NCBI GenBank assembly: GCA_030015575.1
Contig: JASDDO010000004.1
Span: forward strand, 322,470,654 to 322,534,653
Direction: 5' to 3'
Length of the DNA stretch: 64,000 nucleotides
Source: Agapanthus africanus
Taxonomy: Eukaryota > Streptophyta > Magnoliopsida > Asparagales > Amaryllidaceae
Under the pieces are notes generated by a model. That model saw only the letters and a list, made by a program, of their open reading frames with translations, was not told the DNA's origin and ran no database searches. Each line of letters begins with the position of its first letter. The stretch's first letter is position 1. Made by a program: the position numbers and the translations under genes. Below are positions 11,701 through 23,700 of the stretch, in pieces.

Positions 11701-14700
11701 AAGGTTTAGAACCTTGGAGAAGGAGCAGGAGGCACAAAGAACCCTAGGTTTTGGGGGAATGAAAATTGTATATTAGATATTTTCATCATGTTGCCTCTTA
11801 TAGGCTGACACATTTACATAGAGCCCTTGGGCTTTACAAAATGGCATTTTGTCTATCCCATGGCTTATGTGCTATTTCTTTTTGCACATAACCCATGAGC
11901 TTACAAAAATTTGGCTTTATGTGCATTTTGTTTACATTCATGCATAAAAAATTATATAAAAATTATTTATTACATGACTTTTTATTTTGGCATGGAGGAG
12001 GGCCGGCCGCTTCATGTTCGGACTCGACCTGGGCATGGGCCCACTTGGCTTGGGGTTGAGTTTGACTTTGACTTGGTCAACCGTGGTGCAATTTTCGATC
12101 CCAACAGTCTCTAAGGTGATTATTTTAGGTAACTACCTAAGGCTTTATCCTAAATAACATACTATATACATTATGCCATCCCAATGGATGATCCAAACCA
12201 TCCATGATGATCACCATGTCCTAAAATAATCATGATAAAAAATATCATGCGATTTAAATTTATTTTGACCATCAATTAAATGTTCTTATTTGTTATATAA
12301 TTGAAACACCTTTAATTTTTCGTCCACTTGATGCATGGGTTATAGATGTTAAAAATGCAAAACAAAATTCGTAGAAAAGTAATTTAGGACATGGGGATCA
12401 CGACTAACGGTGATCATCCATTTATTCCATCGTGATGGTCCACCATCCTATTTAATGCCGATATCTAAGGAGTCACCTTAGGGCCACTTTGCACGCACGT
12501 GCACAAACACAATATAGAACCCTTGCCAGGGGCAGAGGTCTGAACAATATTCCCTAAATTTTACCTCAAGTCTGATGGTTTGCGCACTTCTCTTTATAAC
12601 AAATTTTCTATGCTAGTCTTGCTAGATGCCTAGCTCGACTCATTCCTGGCTTCACGCTTCTAGTTTACTGAGTTCGACACTTGCTCTCTGATTGCTAATT
12701 GTATGGGATTCACTTATAATTTGCAGCATTCTTGTTATTAATTTTGCCTCAGATCATTATGCTTTCCATGCTTTTGATATTCACGCGAAAGATGTTCTTT
12801 TGATGAATTCATAGAAGTAAATACCTTGCTAAATTTTACTTTTTCATGTAATTGTTTAATGATGTGTTGTTTCCCCTGATGCAGGGTTGCCATTCCACTC
12901 ATTCTTTCACTTCCATCTACCGTGCTTTCACTAACCTCAGGGGACCAGCTCAAGGTATCATCCACTTTATGCTTTTAATGATTTAATCTCCCATCTTATT
13001 ACGGTATATATGGTCTGTTTTCTTCCCCTTTATTGCTTATAGATTGATTATAGCATGCTTTTAGCCTGTTCTATTGAAGATGTAGATCTAGGTAGGGATA
13101 GTTTGCATACTTGGGTTTTGAAGCATTATGGATAAATGCCAGTTGTACACAATTTATAATTTCTGGAGAGTTGCTATGAACAGCTTATATTTTTTACTCT
13201 AATGTCTCTGTTACCTGTAGGTTGAATGGGAACTGGCCCTGTCACTTGGTTACTTCACACAAAATTTCAGGGCTGCCATCTTTATTGCTTTTTGTAACAA
13301 GAAGTTTGCATGGAATCCTTTTTACTTCTTTACCTTTATCCAATATTATACTCATTTTCTTTCATCACCGGTATATCACTTTCATTGATCTGTAACTTGC
13401 TGCATTCCGATGATCACAAAGTGGGTTTATCCCTTAAAAATATTGAGCTATGGCCTAAAAAAGCTAAAGTGATTATGATGGATTTAGTGTGTGCCACTAT
13501 TTTGATGCTTCTACTGTTGAGTTCTATTACAAAACTTTCACGTTATAAAAGGAATTTTTTACACACAAATTAGTTTAGAACTTTTGTTTAATTTATACTT
13601 CTTGATTAGTTGTCATATTTCCTTTATAGGTTGAGGTGACTACAGTTTTTGGTTCTACTGCACCTCCACTAACAGTAAGTCTGGTTGAAGCTGTGAGTTC
13701 TAATTCGGGGAACTCTGCTTTGGAGAAACAGGTAAATTATTGCATTTGCTTGATGGTTATCAGCTTCATTTGAGATTTCTTGGATATTTTCTTCTCTCGA
13801 TGCCATGCCACAACTAACACCATAATAATAGCATGTAATATTAATTCCTTCTATTTTTGTGGATTGTTGTTGTTGTTTTGAGTTACAGGAGCTCCAATTT
13901 GACCCAGAAAACAGCTTTCATTACCTGGATATCCAACCACTGAAACTGGATATTGGAAAATACACTTTAGTTTTTGAGGTTGCTTGGTGATGCCATTTTG
14001 TTCTGGATTGTATTCTTTATTCAAATGATCGGCAATTTAACTTTATTAACAAGGTGGCATAATTCATCCATTTGCAGATTTCGCTTCATGATCCTGAGCT
14101 TGTTAATGGTTATGCTACTGGAGGACGGACAAGAGAATCTGCCCTTCTCACAGGAACCAATAAAATTGACAAGGCAGAAATTGCAATTTTGAACAGTGAT
14201 GCCAGCAGTGGCGAGACATTGCAAAAGTAAGACTAGTTCTCCCTGCATAGAACTTACTTGGATTTTGTTTTAATAGTAGCGGAGGGAAATAAATTAAGGA
14301 GTAGAAGCATACATTACATCATTACACATTTGCAATAATATTTACCATTTCTTTTTATAATTTAGAGTAGAGAATGTAAATACCAAATCAGTATTAAAAC
14401 TCAAGTTTGTCATTGTAGAGGGATCCTAGTACAAGAAAATCACATCTCTGTATCTGCAATCCTCACTTGCATACTGTGGGATGAGTTTTTGGTAGCTAAA
14501 GTGTCAGAACTCTACAATCTGAACAAGCAGGGTGACATTGACACTTGCATGGCATGTTTGATTGGATGCATCGGCATAGGGCAATGCTATGGCTGATGAT
14601 TTTTGATCTATTTGGTAACCTGGGCCTTAACCCGCAGCTAACTTTATTTTCAAACTGAAGATTTCTTTCAATATCCAAGTTTGTTAGTTTCTTGTCATCC

Positions 14701-17700
14701 CTATTTTGATATCCTTTTACTTTCTTTTGCTGTTTTTTCTTTTTCAGCCAAAGTGTACCCACTTAAAGATCTATTAGCTCAGAGTTATTGTTGTAATACC
14801 GGACCTTAGGTTCCCTGTTCTCACATTTATCCTAGCTAAAATCTTACATTTTCCCCTTCCCTGGAAAAAAAGAAAAAAATATCAAAAAAATTCTTACATT
14901 GTTTCACAGTAGTTGAGATTCAGTTTACGTCATATATGCTCATGTTTTTGCTTCATTTCCCTTGCAGATTAGATTTATCAAGTGACAACACTCTGTCACT
15001 ATCAGCAAACCACTTGCAAAAGCTGCTGCTATCTTTCCAGCTAACCACTCCTCTTGGCCACAGTTTTAAGCCACATCAGGTTGGTTTGCCAAATTTTTAC
15101 TGTTGTTTTTAAGTACACCTGTCTGATTTAATAAAGGAAATTTGAATGCAGGTGTTTCTTAAATTGATGCATGAGACAAAACTTGAGCATATCTTTATCT
15201 TGGATAGTTCAGCAAGGCAGTTCAAAATAGTATTGGTAAAGTATCTATCCATGTTACTTCATTTTCATTTCTATCCGCAAGTAATTGTAGTTGAAAGCGT
15301 ATATTTTCTAACGCCGACTGACTGTTTTGAAGATAGTGCATTCTTGATAATTATTAGGTGTTTAATTTTTATTATGTGAACATGCTTACAACAACTACGA
15401 CAACAACAACAAGCCTTCATCCCAGAATTTTAGGGTTGGCTATATGAATCCTTCTCGTCCATTCTGCTCTGTTTATCTTTGAACATGCTTCATTATATAT
15501 ATATATATATATTTATGGAGCTGAACTTATGAGGTCCGGTCGCATTTCTTATTTTGAGGTCTGCTTTTCAAACTCACAATACGTTGTGTTTTTTGCCGAT
15601 CCACGATCTACACATGTTAGATAGGTTATGTTTCAAATTATACGAGATTTGGAGACCTCTAACTAATCCATAGACTAAAAAATCGACGGTTTTACGATAC
15701 ATAAAAATCAAGATCGCTTGATTGATATGTCAAAGGCCTCCAAATTTAATGAAACTTTATATATAATATCTCTAATACAAGTAGATCAAAACGACCGGTA
15801 CTGATCGGTGAAAAACATGGGGTTGTGTGTTTAAAAAGTTTGGCCTCAAAATAACATATGATCATCTATATATATATATATATTACTGTTAGAATTTTGA
15901 TTATTTAAAGCTGAGAGGGGAGGGGGGGCAATTCTATATATTTTATTTATATGTGTACACGAGCTTTTGATATAAGTAGGTTCCAACAATAAAATTCAAG
16001 CCTTGTTGTTAAGGCATTTTTTGTGGTGCTTGTAGTCTGCTTCTCTCAGATGTATTGTCTAGATTTTGGATCGAGCCATTTGCTCTGATACCATATTAGA
16101 ATTTTGATTATTTAAAGTAGAAGGGGGGGGGGGGGGCGATTATATATATTTTATTTATATGAGTGTACTTTTGATATAAGTGGGTTCCAACAATAATACT
16201 AAGCCCTGTTGAGATTTGGCCTATCTTGTATCTTATACCCATGCACCTCTCATAGTTTTTCTCATAGTTTTTCCAATGTGGGACTATTTTAGTGTCTCAC
16301 ATCTCAACAATTTCTACAAGATGCCATTATTGGAGTGACCGTATTATTGGTGCTGCAAACCTACTGAAGGGAATATGTCTTCGATTTTTGTCTCCTTAAA
16401 AGTGAAACATAATTGAAAGAGAGGTCTGAAAGTGAAAATTATGAACCAAGAGTGAAGGAAATGGAAACAAACAACAAGCCACAGAAAAGTAAGAGATGAC
16501 CTGTAAAATTATGTAAAAAGAAAATGCTAAAAATTTGTAAAAGTACATATCTCATGACCATATATACTGTTTTTAAACATATAATCTTCCTCTTATGCAA
16601 AAAAGGAGTCGAAGGAGATCGATTCTACCAATTGAAGAGCTTTCCTTTCACCCATAGAGCTAACTTTCATCCATTTCTTTGTCAAAGGTGGTTCTTTTGG
16701 CAAAGAGAGTCTCAGACTTTTCTCTTCTCTTACCTGCTTTTCTTTTCTCTTTCCTGCTTTCTTTCTACCTGCTGTAGAATAACATACTGTTGAATAGCAA
16801 GTTCGATTAGCTTGAATTCTCTGTTCTAGGTTGAATTTACAAGCCATAAGAATGGCAGATAACTTGCTTACTTATATTTAGAATACCCATATTGTACATG
16901 AGTTTCTTATATTTAATTAGATGCTAAGTAGGGGTGTAATAGCAAAATAGTATTGCCTATATAAAGAGAAGGATCGTGATTAGTCCAACCCATCCATTTC
17001 ATTTTCCTAAAACACTCTCTCTCTCCCCCAACAAACTTCATATGGTATCAGAGCTCATCTCAGCCACTCATCTCAGCCACTCATCATTCTCAGATCTAAT
17101 CCTAGCCATTCATCACTCTCAGATCTAATCCTAGCCATTCATCACCTTCCAAACACCAAAATAACAAACCCTAGCCCTACTCACCGCCGCAGCTGTTGGC
17201 CCCTTCCCGCTGAAGCCTCGCCGACCCTCGTCGGATCCCCATCGACCTCCAACGACTTGTATCGACGCCGAATAGGTCAAGTCGAGCTTTTCCCGTCGTC
17301 ATCGAGGTCAGATGGAAAATCGGACTCGAGATGCTTCGATTTGGCTCGACTTGATGTCTTCCATATGTTATGAGGTTGATTTGATGATTCTTACACTCTT
17401 TTGGAGTTCCCTTGGTGATTTGAGTTCGATTTAGGACTCTTTGGTTCGATTTTGGCAGGTTCTTGATTGACTTGAGCTCGATCTAAGCAAGTTTTGATAT
17501 TTTCTCGCAGTTTTTTTGAGATTTTTAGCTTGATTGGTTAATGTTGTTGGCCAAGCAAGGTATTTTCTTGTTGTTTTTTGATCGATTAAAGGTGGTTTCT
17601 TGCATCTATTTGATGAGATGTGCTCGGTTGATTGTGCTTTTGAGGAGCTTGTGCTCCCGGAGATCGGATCCGATTGATCGGTGTTTGTTTGCTTGTTTGA

Positions 17701-20700
17701 TGTTGGTTTGGAGGTGGATTGGATCTTGAAAGATTGATCACCGTTTCAAATTCGAGGGCAAACTGATCTCTTCCACCGACGTTTTAGCCACCAAGATGGT
17801 GGACTTCAAGCTTGATGATCGGAATTTTCATAGCCGGAAGCTTACGGTGGAGAGATATATCAAGGGGAGGAGAAACGACGACCACTTGATGAAGCCTCCT
17901 CCGATCCGATTACGCCAATTGGGAGGCGGATGATGCACAACTTGATCATCTCATGCTTAGTTCGATAGAACGACAGATCATGGATGGGCTTGTTCACTTG
18001 GGATCCGTGAAGGTGATTTAGGATCAGTTTCATGAACTATATTCTTCACTGCAGAGCCTTCCGAAGGCCTATGATTTGGTGCATCAATTGTGCAAGATTC
18101 AGTAAGGAACTCGCTTATTGAATCAGTACTACTCGGAGTTTCGGCGTCCTGCTCAGCCAGTCTCACAATTGTTCCCGCTCACTAGTGACAATATAAAGAC
18201 GAGGAAGCGACATGAAGCCTTTCTAGTGATCATTTTTCTTGGTGGGCTACAGCCTGAATATTAGTCTGCACGACCAGCCTTGCTTGTGAAGGCGGATATT
18301 ACTCTTGCAGCCACTTATCATATGTTCCACTGGATATTTCAGTCAGAGATTATTGATGAGTAGCCTGCATCTGGTGAGCACAATGCTTTTATCAGGCTGA
18401 AGAGTTCTTCCACCTATTACTCTCCATGAGGTAGAGGGGGAGCAGGTCGTGGAGGAGGTAGAGCCGGATGCAGAGGCTGAGGAGAGCCCTGTTTTTGTGA
18501 CTAATGCCATCGGGAGTCACATACTCGCAATACTTGTTGGAAGTTGAATGGGAGGCCTTAGCCTCCTCGCCCCGCTGCCCGTGTACATGTTGGGTCTTCA
18601 TCTTTTGTATTCTCTGCTACTTCGACGGATTCAACATCACCCGAGAGTTCCGTCAAGTCCATGGAAGAGGAGATTGCTCGATCACGACTTCTTGTGACTT
18701 CATATGCTTCTAGTAGCCAGGATGGATTGGCCACACCTCGTGTTTCGCCGGTGACCACTTTGGGTCTTTCGAGAGGTAACCATATATCTTTTATTACTTC
18801 GACTTCTATATGTCGTCCCTGGGTGATCGATACAGAAGCAACGAATCATATGACAGGAGAGACACATTGTCCTCGTATAGGCTAAGGCCTGGGTATACTC
18901 CAGTGACCATAGCGAACAACACCTCTGCTATAGAGGGAGTGGGGTCTGGTCATGCCACATCACAGTTCTCTCTCTACTGTCTTATACTTGCATGATTTTT
19001 CTTTCAACTTACTTTCTATTAGCCAGCTGACTGGAGATTTGAACTCTGACGCAACTTTCTTTTCAGGTGGATGTGTTTTTCAAGAGTTTGGGACGAGACG
19101 GATGATTGGTACATCGACCGAGGTTGATTGGTTATACCACCTCGAGGAGCATCCACGCCCTTTAGCCTGTCCAGCAACATCCACATCTGCATTTGACGCC
19201 CATTGTCGGTTTGGTCACCCTTCTCTGCAAATCTTGAAAAGGATTGTTCCCTTTTGGTGCTTTGTCTAATTTAGAGTGAGTTTTATGAGTAGGGTAAACA
19301 TCATCGCTCTAGCTACCCATCTCGTATCAATAAGAGAGCCGAAAAATATTTCGATTTAGTTCATTATGATGTTTGGGGGCCATGCCCGGATATTGCTTAA
19401 GGGGCTTTCACTATCTTGTGATTTTTATTGATGATTTTTCTCGAGTCGTTATATTTGATGAAATCTGGAAATGAAGTGTTTTCTCATTTCCGGATCTTTT
19501 ATTCTGAAGTTCAGACTCAATTTGGGGCTGCTGTTGGTATCTTGAGCAGTATTTTAGTGCACCGTTTAGGGCGTATATGGAGAAACTTGGCATTATTCAT
19601 GAATTTTCTTGCCCTTATACCCCCAACAAAATAGATGGCAGGAAGAAAGAATATGCATTTGTTAGAGGTCATTCGTACCCTTTTGTTTCATATGCGAGTG
19701 CCTAATTCCTTTTGGGGGATGCAGTTCTTACTGCTAGTTACTTGATCTATCGTATGTCCTTCTCTGTCCTAGACGGATAGGTTCCTCATTCTATACTGTT
19801 CCCTTCAGTGGTTTTTTTCCCTGTTCCTCCGCTGGTCTTTGGGTGACTGTTTTGTCATGATCTACAATCTGGGGATCTAAACTGGATCCTAAGGCTATTA
19901 AGTGCATTTTTCTTGGGTACTCTCGGACTCAAAAGGGTTATCGTTATAGTACTGAGTTACGTCGCCTATTTATATCGGTTGACGTGATTTTCATGAGTCC
20001 ACTCTATATTTTTCAACATCTCATACTCCTGTAGACATGGACAATGACTTTCCTTTAGATATCTCATATCGTCTGTCATAAGAGAGCACCCTTTTTGAGT
20101 CGGTTGATTCTCCATCCAGTGTTGGAGGTCATCCGTAGTGTTTCCATTGATCCACCTCCCACCCAATACTCTCCACTGTTGGGCCCCACACCACATTATG
20201 AGGGTGTATGCTCGTCGAGCCCGTATGGCTCTTGAACCTCAGCCTCCTATTGCTGATCTACTATAGTTTCAAGCTCCGCCGGAGGCTGATATTGATCTCC
20301 CTATTGCCTTACGGAAAGGCATCCAGAGCTGTACTTCTCATTCTATAGCACCTCATGCGACAACTTATTTATCTCCGGCATATAGGCCATTTTTCGCCTC
20401 CTTCGACTCATGCTTTATCCAAGTCCATCTTTGATGTTTTATCTTATAAAGGGTGAACGGATGTTATGATTAATGAGATGCTCGTCCTAGAATAGAGTCA
20501 GACTTGGTGTCACGCCCCGCTTCCCAGAGTACGCAAGATTGGGCACGCGACATAGCCAACCATGCTACCTGTGGGTAGGAAGTATCCATCCACAGTCACA
20601 TTACGGTTGTAAGGATATCAAGAACAAGATAAAAAAAACTAATCTAATACATGTCCAAATCCATAATAACAAGAATCAATAAACAATAAGTGCGGAAGCT

Positions 20701-23700
20701 AATGATCCAATACAATGAATAAACAGTACGTCCCATAATGCGGGCTCACATCTGGAAATGAAAAGCAATACATAAACTAAACCCTAAGGACTCACTGTTC
20801 AGCCTGCTGACTGAAGTACTCCTACTCGGTCGTCGATAATGGTACGGAATCTGGGCCATGCAAAACCCAGACGTCAGCGCGTCATGATATCAAGTATATA
20901 GCATAAACATGGTAATAAGCAATGCAAGTATGAACATGAATAAAGCAGTAACAAGAGATGACAAGCAGGGTAATGTGCAATGGTGTCCAAACTGTCCTAT
21001 CAGGTTTTCTACTCTATAGTCTTTGAAACCAATTGGTGAATCGTCGATGTAACTCAATAGTATCCCGTACATACCCGGGACCACGGCCACAATATTCTCG
21101 GCGGCAGCCGAGACATGCCGTCAGGCACAGAATAGGAAAGTGTTAGTATCCCGTACATACCCGGGACCACGGCCACAATATTCTCGGCGGTAGCCGAGAC
21201 ATGCCGTCAGGCACAGAATAGGAAAGTGTACACTCGGTATTACCCCGTACATACCCGGGATCACGGCCACGATATTCTCGGCTGGAACCGAGACATGCCG
21301 TTAGGCACAGAATAGGAATGTGTACACTCGAACGGTAGTGAACTGTCGAGTTACAAGTCAGGTTCATCTTTGATTTCCCCATACCCCCAAGCTATGTATG
21401 TCAGGTCAGGTATTCAGTAGTCAAGGACTAATGCCAACACAAAATCAAGTAAAAGTAGGTCTGTCTGGATCGACAGCAGGAATGGTCAGGTTTGTCGGCA
21501 TTAGGCATGAAATCATGAGACAAGTAATGTCATGGTACAACAGGATGAGTCGGTATGTATGTATAAGTCAGGTAGCAGGGTCAGGTCAATATGTCGTGCA
21601 ATCGGGTAAGTGCTCACAACAGGTATACAATCAATAATGAACAGCAGCAGGAAACAGTAATTAACCACAATATTCCATATAACCACAGTGATGTTTGTAT
21701 TCTCTTATTAACAGGTTCAATCATCTTTAGGGTGCAATAGCCACACGGTAAAGCAATATCCATAATTATAAATTAAGGAACTACATGAAATTATACTAAA
21801 TATAATAATTATCTCATGAATGGTTTAACAGTTTAAGCAGATATGATTCAGTCGTTTATTTAGTTGCAATATGGGTTGATGTGGGTTGATTAATTACGAG
21901 GAACTGTTGTAACGATTCCATTATAAAGATAACTGCAATAATATGATATCAATTGCCATCATTAAGTTGTGGTATTAAATAGTATGAGTTCAATTGCGTG
22001 GCAAGACTAGATCTCGCACACTAGCATGTTCAAGCAAGTATTCAGATACTTGCCTCGACGGTCTGCAAACTGGAACACGGATGCGATGTCGGCAGAGAAT
22101 GCGATATGAAAGCACGGGCCACGGATCGAGTTCCAACAGAGATCAACGGGATCACACGGACCAGGTCGCTGGAGCGTCGGGTTCGCCAAGACGGCACGGT
22201 CGGATTCCGGCAACGACAAAAGTAGCGAAGTTAGCAATACGATAGGATACACGCGAATAACAACCAGCAAGGGGGATGATTTGCACAAAGGAAAGATAGG
22301 GGTGCTCACCGAGAGGTACCAGGGACGGCCACGACGGGCTCGACGGCGATGGGACGCCGGCGAGGCAACGGCGGCTGCAAGGGCTGAAGGCCTCGGGTGT
22401 GCGGGCAAGGGTGCTGCGGCGAGCTAGAGGAAAGGGTGGTCGGCTCTGGTGGTCGAGGGGGAGAAGGAGGTGGCCCTGGTGACGACGGCGAGGTCGCCGG
22501 CGCGTTCTCCGGCGAACAGGGGAGGTGCAGGCGTTGGGTGAAGGGTCGGCTGCAGGTTGGTGGTGGTCCAGCGAGGAGAGGAGGGAGGTGATGACGAGGT
22601 CGCGACGAGGAGGGTGAGAGGGAGTCGTGGGAGGCGTCGGCGGCGAGAGGCGGCGTCGACGTCGGCTCTGCAGAGTTGGAGGCGACGTCGGGGTTGGGTG
22701 CAGTTGCGGGAAGGAGCGGGAGAACGAGGGGATGGAGGTGCGGTGAGGTCGACGAGGTGGTGGTGGCGACGGCGAAGTCGTGAGGAGGTCGGCGGTGAGG
22801 TTGCGAGGCTAGGGTTAGGGTTTGCTTGGGTGCCTCGTGGTCGCGATGGAAGATGGGGAATAGGCGGCTGTATGCATGGGTTTGAAAAGAGAGAGAGATT
22901 GGAAAGAGATAGAGATTGAGAGAAAGATTGAGGGAAGAGAGAGAGAGATAGGGAAAGGGAGCGGGGCCCACGAGCTCAGTTGGGGGCTCGTGATTGGCCA
23001 CGAGATTAGATAGAGGAAAATTTGAGATGATTCTGGCAGAGATTTAATGGTTATGAATATAATTCGTATATTATTATAGTTTTAGTATATTAAATTTAAA
23101 TGGGCCCTTTTTGGCGCAAAATGAAACATTTCCAAATCGCGCCCGGGTTGCGCCCAAATGTTCCAAATTCAAATTATATGATTTTAAGCGGGTTCCAAAT
23201 TTTGAAAAGAGGTGTTTAATGATTAAAATGCATGCCCCCAAGTCGGACACTTGCACGCGCGCGTAGTCGTCCAAACTTGCCCGTTTAGCCAAACGGAACG
23301 GAATCTCGACACGCGGACGCTACCACGCGACTAGTGGCGACGAGTAGGCCAACATGGACATCTTAAATTTCATTTTAGGAGTTAAAATTTGTTATGTGCC
23401 AAAATGACTTAACCGGTTAAAATTTAGCAATAAACCCCAGAAAACAGAATAATTGGAAAAGGAGTAATATATAACCCTCAACTAGTAATATAAATAGTAT
23501 TATTAGGCTCGGGTGTTACACTTGGGATTAGGTTCCTCTTTCGACTGAGAACAGTGTTCTAAATGTCGGCCGACATCGCTGAAATGTTGTCGACATGTCG
23601 GTTTTGGGAAGAAAACGATATATTTGCAGAATTATTTCGGTTACTGATATTTGGTAAATGTCGGCTGACATTTTGTGATGTGATCATTTTACCCGGCATT

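Larger units (their letters stand above)
4904..12106 (-). mobile_element. Element A: gag-only (non-autonomous) Ty3-type LTR retrotransposon, antisense in an RPN2 intron
   Basis: Terminal direct repeats lie at 4904-5142 and 11883-12106. On the - strand they begin TGTTGRGATCG and end TATGTGCA. Flanks are GTCCC (4899-4903) and GTCTC (12107-12111), a 5-bp target duplication with one mismatch. Next to the left LTR the - strand reads GATGGGGGCACTT, a plausible polypurine tract, so the sense strand is minus, opposite to RPN2. The interior has a gag-like frame (10522 to 8362), then tandem modules, and no reverse transcriptase, integrase or RNase H. This is the layout of LARD/TR-GAG elements. No convincing primer-binding site follows the 5' LTR, and 11150-11390 resembles part of the 2-kb LTR of element B, so A may be a mosaic or its LTRs may be mis-delimited. 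Confidence 0.7.

Noticed and set aside
13219..13268. Candidate RPN2 exon after ctgtag at 13219
   Set aside because: The translation ([12 protein letters not shown]) has no counterpart in ribophorin II, and the frame runs correctly from 12954 directly to 13630.
22306..23001. 231-aa Pro/Ser-rich frame on the - strand
   Set aside because: Low-complexity translation of a GC-rich promoter-like block inside a TG..CA element; the opposite strand is open too.
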